In this document: piece after piece, positions 10,779-18,442 of the stretch
Layout of the letters: every line of letters begins with the position of its first letter
Position numbering within the stretch: position 1 is the first letter of the stretch
Source of the DNA: Methylosinus sp. Sm6
GTDB lineage: Bacteria > Pseudomonadota > Alphaproteobacteria > Rhizobiales > Beijerinckiaceae
Reading direction: 5' to 3'
Length of the DNA stretch: 64,000 nucleotides
NCBI RefSeq assembly: GCF_019802345.1
Contig: NZ_JAINDZ010000004.1
Span: 144,089-208,088 of the forward strand
Notes under the pieces: model-generated
The model's input: the letters and a program-made list of their open reading frames with translations, nothing else
What the model was told of the DNA's origin: nothing
Database searches by the model: none
Program-made: the position numbers and the translations under genes

Positions 10779-12104
10779 TCAGGCCGATGGATTTTCGAAT
10801 TCGAAGTCTCTGTCGTCGCGGGGGATGCGGCCGTTGTTTTTCAGTAGGGAATTGATCGTCATCTCCGACACGTTGAAAACTCCGGCCGCATCGTCCTGCT
10901 TTTCCGCCGAATAGTCGCCGGCCAGAAACTCGTCCACGGCGTCGAAGGGACTGAGCAATTCCGCCGCAAAAGCTCGCTGCGCCTTCTGGCGGTATGTTGA
11001 TGCTCGCGTCGCGGGATGCAGCGTGCCGCTGGCGTCGATTAGTCTGTCGCCGATCAACCGGGCAAGATTGAACCGCCGGCTCGTTCGCCGAACCGACCAC
11101 AGAACGATCCGGGAATCCATAGCGCCTTCGTCCAAAACGAAAGACAGTTTGGCGCTTCGCCCGTCATCTTTCGCGGTTAATGCCGTAACCTTGGTTCCAG
11201 CAAGCTCGGCCAGGCGCCGATCCGAAATAGCTGTAGCTCCCAGCTTCTCTTGTGCGCGGAGCTCTTGCGCAAGCCGGGCGCCCAGGAACCATGCCGCGGT
11301 GTCCGCTCCCCGCGGGACTTTGTGCGCGGAATCTAGTCTCACGGCGTCTCGCGGCGATCCATGATGTCCGTATCTTCCGGCCAGATCGCGAATATCGGCA
11401 GCAGTGAATATTTTCTCGGCGCGGCTGTCCGCCGCGATCTCCTCTACGGCGGTATCGCCCATCGCCGCAGCGTCGGCGACGAGTCGTTCGACGGCATCGT
11501 CTTCGACAGCGTCCGGGTCGCGTCCGAGGTAGGCTTCGAGCTTGCGGCGCTTGGCGATGTACGGGTTGTTTCGCTCGGCGGAGAGGTCGTCCCACAGGCG
11601 AGACAGATTGGAGTCCTTGATGCCTTCCGCCTTGAGACGTCCCAGAATCTGCAAGATGAACGCATCGCTAGCCGCCTCGAAGGCGGTCGACGGAATCACC
11701 GTGGGCAGGGCTCCGACATACCGAAAGGGTTTTGCCTCGGAGCGAGAGGAAGGCGCCGAAAGCAAGGCCGTTCGTAAACCGTCCGAGAAAATGGTCACAT
11801 TGGGCCAGACATAGCCTTCACCGATGGCTGTCATTCGGTGGGCGTTATCCCAGCCTGGCACGGTTGATCGGGGCTCCCACCTCAAACGCCACCAGTTCCA
11901 GGCGAGCCACTCGGCCACATGGTAGCCGGAAACGAGCGGTCCCGACCGGTAGCCGTTGATAAAAGTATCGAACCCTTCGGTGAGGAATCCATGAGCGCTG
12001 CGGATCGTGAAAAGGCCGAATGCCGCGCGTTCTTCGGGAGATCCCTCGCCGAGACGTTCCGGGGCAAGCGCCATTTCCAGGGTCATCGACATCGCAGTTT
12101 CCAT
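10779..12104 (-). CDS. ImmA/IrrE-like protein with degenerate metallopeptidase site
   Basis: 441 residues. The C-terminal 100 residues align by eye with COG2856 ImmA/IrrE peptidases: the usual RFTLAHELGH-type helix is here RFNLARLIGD (from residue 344), and the usual E-A-x-x-FAAELLMP segment is KAQRAFAAELLSP (about 374-386), followed by a FNVSEMTINSLL helix-turn-helix-like tail. Both zinc-binding His, the catalytic Glu and the third ligand are replaced, so it should be catalytically dead and may act as a sensor or DNA/protein-binding subunit. The N-terminal 300 residues are Ala/Arg-rich with no family I can name. ATG at 12104 lies inside the upstream gene (22-nt overlap); a second ATG at 12092 has GGAA upstream. 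It forms an operon with the upstream 146-residue gene. Confidence 0.75.
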   Translation of the reverse strand: METAMSMTLEMALAPERLGEGSPEERAAFGLFTIRSAHGFLTEGFDTFINGYRSGPLVSGYHVAEWLAWNWWRLRWEPRSTVPGWDNAHRMTAIGEGYVWPNVTIFSDGLRTALLSAPSSRSEAKPFRYVGALPTVIPSTAFEAASDAFILQILGRLKAEGIKDSNLSRLWDDLSAERNNPYIAKRRKLEAYLGRDPDAVEDDAVERLVADAAAMGDTAVEEIAADSRAEKIFTAADIRDLAGRYGHHGSPRDAVRLDSAHKVPRGADTAAWFLGARLAQELRAQEKLGATAISDRRLAELAGTKVTALTAKDDGRSAKLSFVLDEGAMDSRIVLWSVRRTSRRFNLARLIGDRLIDASGTLHPATRASTYRQKAQRAFAAELLSPFDAVDEFLAGDYSAEKQDDAAGVFNVSEMTINSLLKNNGRIPRDDRDFEFENPSA

Positions 12105-12523
12105 TCTTTGCGAACATATTCGCGCATAGGCCGGTCATCTTCGCCGAGACGATATCCATGATAGTCCGTCTCGCGCTCCGGGCGAGTCTTTGCCTCATAG
12201 GCCACCCCGGCGTCATCAACCGCCCAGACATACTTAGGCACGCCGCCAGCGGAAAACTCGCTGAACATTCCATGCCTTATCCCCGAGCGGAACAATTCGA
12301 CCGCCTCCTCCAACAACATCGCACGAATTTCGTCACAAGGCGATTTTGAAGGGCGAGGATTTTGCGGAGGGGCAAATCCATAATTCCCCGGATGAAGTTT
12401 ATGGTTGCTCGATCCGACATAACGGAGCCGCTCGACCAACTTCTCTTTCGTAGCGCAGTCGGCAAAGCCTGCTGCTGCGATCCGGCGATCGGGGCGGTTT
12501 CCCTGTCTTTTTCGAATCGTCAT
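12083..12523 (-). CDS. Conserved small protein partnered with ImmA/IrrE-like gene
   Basis: 146 residues from ATG 12523. A TTG start at 12586 would give 167 residues but overlaps a perfect palindrome, so I prefer the internal ATG. The central and C-terminal parts have a mobile-element-protein look: a GSSNHKLHPGNYGF segment, a short acidic CDE motif, then a hydrophobic helix, a VPKYVWAVDD beta pair and a YHGYRLGEDD segment near the end. I recall similar proteins encoded beside ImmA/IrrE-type genes in many proteobacteria but cannot name a function; a toxin-antitoxin or phage-defence accessory role is only inferred from the pairing. The stop overlaps the next gene by 22 nt, so translation is coupled. 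Confidence 0.65.
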   Translation of the reverse strand: MTIRKRQGNRPDRRIAAAGFADCATKEKLVERLRYVGSSNHKLHPGNYGFAPPQNPRPSKSPCDEIRAMLLEEAVELFRSGIRHGMFSEFSAGGVPKYVWAVDDAGVAYEAKTRPERETDYHGYRLGEDDRPMREYVRKEWKLRCR

Positions 12524-12565
12524 CTCTTGTCCCGAACGACTGCTACTGCGCTCACTCCAACTCAA

Positions 12566-12586
12566 TTGTTTAAACAGTTTAAACAA
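12566..12586. promoter_or_regulatory. Perfect AT-rich palindrome, candidate operator
   Basis: Arms TTGTTTAAAC and GTTTAAACAA are exact reverse complements around a single A. The site lies 43 nt upstream of the ATG of the minus-strand gene that pairs with the ImmA/IrrE-like protein, the usual place for an autoregulator site. It stands out as AT-rich within GC-rich DNA. Confidence 0.55.
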
Positions 12587-12965
12587 CCAGTATGCCCAGT
12601 CTCAATATCCCCCGACAGTCCGACATCCGTGTCAGATTGTCGCAATTTTTGGGACTCCAGCGCATTGAAATTAAGGGACTTTCCTGTTGCACAATTGCAG
12701 GATTGATGCCCAATTCCTGGGATTGGCGTCGAGTTTGATTCGTAATTTGTGGAACCGGATTGCTGCGACACGGCCAGACTGTCCATGATTTTGATAACAT
12801 CGACCCGCGAGAGTGCGAGGCGGCGCAACGTCGGGCGGAGATACTCTCCGAGCTGCCCGAGCGGCATTCGGGCGAGCGGGTTCGCGACGCCACGGCGGCT
12901 CTTGTGGTCGGCTGGATGACCAAATCACCAGCAAGATCATCGCCGAACTGGAGGCGGGGTCACGA
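12587..12965. other. Intergenic stretch, possible gene remnant
   Basis: About 380 nt between the 12083-12523 gene and the res stop codon. The first half is AT-richer than average. The second half (about 12760-12960) reads as short Ala/Arg/Glu-rich peptides in two plus-strand frames that could be a frameshifted remnant, but no start with a ribosome site and no recognisable motif were found. Confidence 0.3.
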
Positions 12966-15302
12966 TTAACTTCGGAGGCAGAGATGAACTGCGTCAGTTG
13001 CGTTTTTGCAATGCGTTGGAAAGGGCTTCCCCTGCTTCAGCACCCATACGGTGTGTCCGGTCGACCCACTGCGCTTGCCATAGACACCATTGGCCGCGAC
13101 CTCCCATTCGCCCATCGTAACCAATCGAATGACGAGTTCCGGTCCCTCTTCGATCTTTTCGATGAAGAAGAGCTTTCGCCCCGCATCTTCGGTGATGAGG
13201 TGATCGCCCTTTGTGTCGATTGCGGCGATCGTCTTATCCGCCCAAACTAGGAAGTCGGGATTGAAGGTTCGTGTATTGCCACGATCGAGGAGTGGAATGC
13301 CAAATCCACCCTGCGAAGGATTCCGGCACCACACACGGCGGGTCTTATCGAGGGCTTCGGCGAAGGGCCGCTCGAAACCGTTGAGATCGCTATAGCCCTC
13401 GTGCAGGGCGTTGCTGAACTTGACGATTTTCTTCTCGTCGACCGGCACCGAGCCCACTTCATAGGGATTATCGAGAGCGTTTTGTACGATTGCAGAATGC
13501 TCGATATAGGCCTCGACGACCTTCCGGGCCTGCTCCCGAATATGATCCGCGGCCAAGCTGTTATATTCGACGCGGGCATCGAATTTGGGATGCTCGATGT
13601 CGCAGAGATTGATCGGGTTGCGCTGGCGATCACCATGGCTAGGGAACAGGCGCTGCACTTCCCGCCGCATGATCCAGCGGGCTGTTACCGAGTTGCTATG
13701 CGAAAATTCCACCCATTCCTCGACCGCGCTCTCGCCGCTGCCGATCGTCTGCAGGACCTGAATGCGGCCGCCCTTCCCCACAGTGTTCACGCCGCCGCCG
13801 GAGTAATCCTGGATCGCATCGACGACGGCCTTGATCGGCGCGCTGGCGTGAGTGCTGTCGATCGAGACGGTCGGCAGCGTCCTGGATTTCAACGCCTCCA
13901 GGTATGGACGGCTGCCGCTGCCCGTGCTTCTGCGGACCGTGAGGGAGATTTCGGGGCTATCGGCCGCGAGCTTTCGCTTCACGTCGGCCAGTATCGCCTC
14001 GAAAACGCCCTTCTCGTCGGTCCGGATGTAGAAGTGTGCCGTATTCAAGATGGGCGACGGATAGTGCTGCGCGCCGGGCTGACGAAGGACCCGACCGACA
14101 ACCTGCGTTACCTGGTCGGCCGAGCCCATATCCTTATCGATATAGGCGAAAGCACATTCGGGATCGTCCCATCCTTCCTGCAAGCTAAGATTGAAAATGA
14201 CGTGCTTGAACTTGCCGGCGATGAAATCGTCGTAATCGCTGTCTCCTTTGGAAAACAGGTTGAAGCTGGACGGTGGTGGAAGCTTCGAATCGAACTTGAG
14301 ATCGCAATAGATCGCGATCGTGCGGGGATCGACGCCGGCATGCTCGACAAGATGCCGCCAGATCAGGATCGGCCGCGCTTGCCGATCCCGGAAGGGGCGC
14401 TCTACGTCGTCGCGCACAGATACGCCATCAGCGGCATTCGTCGTGCTGACATAGATTGCTTTCGGCCGGAACGGCAGGCCCAGAGCGGCCGCCGCTTGCT
14501 CCGCCGCCTTCATTTCGGCCAGCATGTCGTCGACGGCGCTTTCCATCGGCGTCACGTAGCCGCCGAGAAGGATGTGCTTCTTCACTAGGCCGGAAGCAAC
14601 GACCTCCGAGCTGCGAACGGTCGTGACGAAATCCGCGTCCGTCCACTCTTTGTCATGCCGAAGGCGGCCAATGGTCCCGGCCAGCGCTTCCGGGATTCGC
14701 ATAGTGGCGCTTGCGGCGATCAACGCATCCGGTTGCAGTTCAAGGAGGAGCTGGGTCTGTAGGTCCGACAGATTGTGTCCTTCGTCATAGACGACGATAA
14801 GCTGCCGGCGTCTGCCAGCAGTGTCCTTTCGCGCTTTCAGAAGATCCCACAAAGACCGATCGGCTACATCGAGCTGTACGCGGAAAATCTTCCGATCGCC
14901 CTCTTCCTTGTCGCGCTGATTGAATTTCCCCACGGTGGCGACGAGAAGCAGGCCACTATCACCGCTTTCCACGTCGGCTGGCCGGCATTCGAGAAGCGGC
15001 TTGACGTTGAACCCCCCGACGAGGCCGGAGTATTTGCCGGTCGAGAGATTGGCATAGGTCTGCCAGACCACCACCCGGCCCTTCGACAGCCACAACACGA
15101 TCGGCTCCAAAGGAAGATGGCTGCGAATTTGCTCGACCGTATCGGCGAGAATGAGGGTTTTCCCGCTTCCCGTGATCGAGGACAGGTTTTGATAGAACGG
15201 CACGATCTGGGTGCGCCGCACCGTAAGCGGGTCCTCCATATAGGCAAGAAATCGGTCGGCGATTTGGCTGGAGGCATCGGCCTGAAATGGCAGCAAATCC
15301 AT
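12966..15302 (-). CDS. res: Type III restriction endonuclease, Res subunit
   Basis: 778 residues. Superfamily 2 helicase features: Walker A SITGSGKTL (residues 42-50), a DEGH box (173-176, DExH class) and a motif VI-like GRVLRQPG near residue 410. The C-terminus carries NPDFLVW...AIDTKG (from 681), matching the PD-(D/E)xK nuclease found at the end of Type III Res proteins. Res hydrolyses ATP, moves along DNA with Mod and cuts 25-27 bp from unmethylated sites. ATG 15302 overlaps the mod stop by one nt (TAATG), so the two are translationally coupled in the order mod-res. The length is somewhat shorter than the 900-1,000 residues common in the family, but all main motifs are present, so it looks intact. 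Confidence 0.93.
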   Translation of the reverse strand: MDLLPFQADASSQIADRFLAYMEDPLTVRRTQIVPFYQNLSSITGSGKTLILADTVEQIRSHLPLEPIVLWLSKGRVVVWQTYANLSTGKYSGLVGGFNVKPLLECRPADVESGDSGLLLVATVGKFNQRDKEEGDRKIFRVQLDVADRSLWDLLKARKDTAGRRRQLIVVYDEGHNLSDLQTQLLLELQPDALIAASATMRIPEALAGTIGRLRHDKEWTDADFVTTVRSSEVVASGLVKKHILLGGYVTPMESAVDDMLAEMKAAEQAAAALGLPFRPKAIYVSTTNAADGVSVRDDVERPFRDRQARPILIWRHLVEHAGVDPRTIAIYCDLKFDSKLPPPSSFNLFSKGDSDYDDFIAGKFKHVIFNLSLQEGWDDPECAFAYIDKDMGSADQVTQVVGRVLRQPGAQHYPSPILNTAHFYIRTDEKGVFEAILADVKRKLAADSPEISLTVRRSTGSGSRPYLEALKSRTLPTVSIDSTHASAPIKAVVDAIQDYSGGGVNTVGKGGRIQVLQTIGSGESAVEEWVEFSHSNSVTARWIMRREVQRLFPSHGDRQRNPINLCDIEHPKFDARVEYNSLAADHIREQARKVVEAYIEHSAIVQNALDNPYEVGSVPVDEKKIVKFSNALHEGYSDLNGFERPFAEALDKTRRVWCRNPSQGGFGIPLLDRGNTRTFNPDFLVWADKTIAAIDTKGDHLITEDAGRKLFFIEKIEEGPELVIRLVTMGEWEVAANGVYGKRSGSTGHTVWVLKQGKPFPTHCKNATDAVHLCLRS

Positions 15303-17269
15303 TAAGCGCGAGCCTCATCATCGTTGAAGGGGTCGCTATTTTCGTTCAGCCCGAGGTGCGCCAAAATCTTGTCGGGGATCTTCCAGAACTGGACGTTGCG
15401 GGACTGGTAAACCTCATAGCGGGCATAGACATGGAATGGCGGCTTGAGTCCCGCCTTCTCCGCGTCTTTGAGCACGATCCTGTAGCTATCGCGGTCGAGC
15501 TGGCCCACCGGCCCTCCATTGTTCCAGATGATGAAATACCCCTCTCCTTGCTCGTTGCGGCCGACCAGGTAGGTGAATTTAGGATCGTCGAGACGAATGA
15601 GCGTCGGGCTGTTGCGCCGGCCCATTTCCCAATGCGAGGTGATAACCACATCGATCAGCTCGTCCTTCTTCATCGAGAGAACGGCCTTGGCATCGATCTG
15701 CCGCGTAAGGGCCCGGAACTCGAAGCCGCCGCCGAGGGGCGTTCCCTTCTGGTTTGCCCAATCGCCCTCGATCACCCGTCGCAAGCGATCCGCAGTGAGA
15801 GACCGGGCATAGCTGTCACCGCGTTCAGGGCGGCCCTGCTCCACCAGGATGAACCGCCGCTCGGAACCTGAAGCCGCATTCATCGAGAGCACCGCGTGGC
15901 CTGTTGTGCCGGACCCCGCGAAGGGATCGAGCACCAGTCCCTTCGGCGGGCACCAAATCTGAATGATCTTGGAAAATAGCTTGAGCGGCTTCACCGTCTC
16001 AAAGCTGTGCCCGCGGCCAACAATGGCATTCAGCTCATTGACGCCAGTCTGGCTATGACCGGACTCTTCATGGTTCCACGACGTCGCGCCTAAGATCTCC
16101 GGCGAGTCGTATTCTTCATCGGCCCAATAGGTCATGGGGATGACGCCGCGGCGGACATCTTTCAGGTATTTTTTCAGACGGAAAGCCCCATAGCCGCCGT
16201 CACGCCAATAGCCGACCGGCCAGGTTCCCTTTTTCAGGATGGCTTCCGCTTTCTTTTTTGCTGTTGCCAAGGAGCCTTGGATTGCCAAAGCCGGAGCCTT
16301 CCCGTCCTTGAGGTCCTTCGACACGTAGGTTGAGCCCCAGGCTTCGAGCATGGACTTTACGCGCGCTCGCTCGGCCGCCCAGCAACGGCCGTCGGGCGGA
16401 TACATCATGTCGCCGGAGAATGGCGATTGAATCGCATAAACTTGGCCGGCATGGGTGTCTGCGCCGGGACCGCTTAGATCGCCGGGCGACCAAGGCTCGG
16501 GATCACCATCGATGGACTCATAGCGAGCATTCATACGCTCGGTGCGATCAAGCAGCCGTGTCTTCGCCACATCGATATTGTTGGCATAGACCAGAGTGTA
16601 TTCCGTTGCCGTGGATACGTGCGCGCGCTTGCCGACATTGTTCTTGGGCGCATAGTTCTTCTGCCAATTGATGATTGCGATGCGATTTTCCTCGGTGAAA
16701 ATCTCATCGAGCATTGTGCCGAGCCTGAAAAGCTCCCGGTGATCGATGCAGATCGCCAGTACGCCGCTCGGCTTCAGCATCGCCTTCATCATTTGAAGGC
16801 GCGGCCACATGAACCGCATCCATTTCGTATGGCGCGCACCGTCCTCCAGCGAGACGAGAGGCCCCAAATCCGGATCGTTCGGATCGCTGTCCCAGCGATC
16901 ATTGTAGCGAAAGTCGTTACCCGTATTGTAGGGCGGGTCGGTTACGATCAGATCCACTTGCCCGCGATGCTGGTAGAGAGTCGCAAGCGCCTGCAGATTT
17001 TCGCCTTCTATAAGAGTATTCCGCGACTGCTCCTCGGCCGAGCCGACGTGCAGTTCGGTTATGCGCCGGGTGACGCGAGGACGCACCCGCTTGGCAATTT
17101 CCATGGCAGCTCGCTTGCCGCTGAAGCTGAGCGCAACGCCATTGCCTTGCATTGCGCGGACGGCTTGGATCAGCTCGTCGCGGTCCAGCAGCTCTAGGGG
17201 ATCGACAGCCGGGGCCGATGGGATTGCCGCGGGGGTGCCAGGCGGCTTCTTCTCGATCTTAAGCGCCAT
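15302..17269 (-). CDS. mod: Type III DNA adenine methyltransferase, Mod subunit
   Basis: About 655 residues. Motif IV is DPPYNTG (about residue 112) and motif I is DPFAGSGTTG (about 449). The catalytic motif therefore precedes the SAM motif, the order of beta-class N6-adenine methyltransferases used by Type III systems. The region between them should contain the target-recognition domain. Two ATGs are adjacent (17272 and 17269); GAGGA upstream is better spaced for the second. The gene sits 22 nt downstream of a HigA-like HTH gene on the same strand and is coupled to res by a one-nt overlap. Mod methylates one strand of an asymmetric site for self-protection and guides Res. Confidence 0.93.
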   Translation of the reverse strand: MALKIEKKPPGTPAAIPSAPAVDPLELLDRDELIQAVRAMQGNGVALSFSGKRAAMEIAKRVRPRVTRRITELHVGSAEEQSRNTLIEGENLQALATLYQHRGQVDLIVTDPPYNTGNDFRYNDRWDSDPNDPDLGPLVSLEDGARHTKWMRFMWPRLQMMKAMLKPSGVLAICIDHRELFRLGTMLDEIFTEENRIAIINWQKNYAPKNNVGKRAHVSTATEYTLVYANNIDVAKTRLLDRTERMNARYESIDGDPEPWSPGDLSGPGADTHAGQVYAIQSPFSGDMMYPPDGRCWAAERARVKSMLEAWGSTYVSKDLKDGKAPALAIQGSLATAKKKAEAILKKGTWPVGYWRDGGYGAFRLKKYLKDVRRGVIPMTYWADEEYDSPEILGATSWNHEESGHSQTGVNELNAIVGRGHSFETVKPLKLFSKIIQIWCPPKGLVLDPFAGSGTTGHAVLSMNAASGSERRFILVEQGRPERGDSYARSLTADRLRRVIEGDWANQKGTPLGGGFEFRALTRQIDAKAVLSMKKDELIDVVITSHWEMGRRNSPTLIRLDDPKFTYLVGRNEQGEGYFIIWNNGGPVGQLDRDSYRIVLKDAEKAGLKPPFHVYARYEVYQSRNVQFWKIPDKILAHLGLNENSDPFNDDEARA

Positions 17270-17293
17270 CATTTCCTCGAAAAACTTCTGTGT

Positions 17294-17620
17294 TCAGGCC
17301 AGCGCTGGTTGGGGGGCAGGCTTGTCCTTGAAAGGCGCAACGATGATCTCCGCCTCCCGCTTCCGGACCTCGGCGATGTCAAAGCTGCTCTGCATCCGCA
17401 TCAGCGTTTCCATCGAGACGCCGAAGGCTTTTTCGATCCGGAGCGCCATTTCAGGAGAAAGGTGCGCGCGCTCGTTCAGGAGCTTCGATAATGCCGGCCG
17501 TGTGACGCCGAGCACGTGCGCGGCATCTGTCACCGATAGCCCGCGGGCTTCGATGATTTCGGATTTCACGAATCCGCCCGGATGGGCGGGGTCTTTAATG
17601 TGGGTGCGGGCCATGTGCAT
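17294..17620 (-). CDS. higA: HigA-family HTH regulator (antitoxin-like)
   Basis: 108 residues with an Xre-type helix-turn-helix: a conserved HPGGFVKSEIIE start, GLSVTDAAHVLGVTRPALSK (about 28-47), then LLNERAHLSPEMALRIEKAF and the family tail LMRMQSSFDI. This is the HigA/VapI branch of addiction-module antitoxins. The first ATG (17620) or the third codon ATG (17614) may be used. No HigB/RelE toxin is present upstream; a short frame (17620-17841) that ends on the HigA start (TAATG) has no HigB features, and beyond it lies an IS630 remnant. Because mod begins 22 nt downstream, the protein may have been recruited as a controller of the restriction-modification operon. That role is inference. Confidence 0.85.
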   Translation of the reverse strand: MHMARTHIKDPAHPGGFVKSEIIEARGLSVTDAAHVLGVTRPALSKLLNERAHLSPEMALRIEKAFGVSMETLMRMQSSFDIAEVRKREAEIIVAPFKDKPAPQPALA

Positions 17621-17864
17621 TATCCGATTCGTCCGCTATTTTTGTGCCCTGTAAAGCGACGCAATACAAGCCAAATTTCGATGACTTGTTCCCCGGAGAG
17701 CGCTCCCTTGCTGCGATGCCGTATTTGAATCAGTGCGGGGTCTTGACGCCGATCGACGTCCTTTAGCTTAGAAATTCTGCGCTCGGCAGCGGTCAAAAAC
17801 CGAGCGCGTGTACCCATAACAACGCCGCAGACCAAACCCACCTCGACGAGGCAAGCAGAATCCG

Positions 17865-18044
17865 ATCAAGTTGCATCGTGCCGCATGCGGCAAAATAGTT
17901 CGAACATTCAGATGGCGTGGGGCTTCGCAGCGCTTCGCCGACTGCCGCGTGGAGGGTCTCAGCAGGCCGCGCCTCGATGCGCTCAAGAACCGACTTCGCC
18001 AGATCTCGCATAAAACCAAATATACCGGCTCCGTCTCGTGCATT
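17865..18044 (-). pseudogene. IS630-family transposase C-terminal remnant
   Basis: A minus-strand frame reads RDLAKSVLERIEARPAETL, then HAAVGEALRSPTPSECSNYF and AACG. This follows the pattern of the IS630 transposase C-terminus (F/L-AK-x-K... R-T-x-x-L... IG-x-x-L... TP-x-EC-x-NYF-x-x-x-GY). The frame is open for only about 60 residues, has no catalytic DDE residues and ends in unrelated sequence, so only the 3' part of the gene survives. The flanks from 18045 to 18442 show nothing else I can support. The remnant lies where a HigB toxin gene might once have stood. Confidence 0.55.
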
Positions 18045-18442
18045 CTACGTCATATCGGTGTCGGAATATTTGCATTAATACTCGTGTACTTTACGGCGGT
18101 CAAAGCACTCAAGGCTTACATTAATGGTTGTCAAACTCATCGTAATACATGCCAAACCCAGTTTCCATATACTCCATCAACTTTCGCGCATCGGCGAGAG
18201 TTGCAACCACATTGTCCGCGAGCATCACTGTCGCCGCCCTTCACGAAGAGGAGATGCGAGAATGATGTTGTGAATGACCGCGCGCATGGCGGTGCCATTG
18301 TAGGATGCCAGAATGCCTGGACGTCCCATCGGGTAATTTCAGCCTGCTCCCCTGCCGCCCGCATGTCTAGATGCGTGCGGGGAAATGCCACTTCTGGCAC
18401 ATCGAACAGAAGGCGTTCCGAGTTTCAACGCGTCGCATCGCA

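Noticed and set aside
13401..14588. 395-codon plus-strand frame inside res
   Set aside because: Antisense to the clear Res helicase frame.
17620..17841. Short frame ending on the HigA start, possible HigB toxin
   Set aside because: It lacks the HigB fold signature; only the position looks right.
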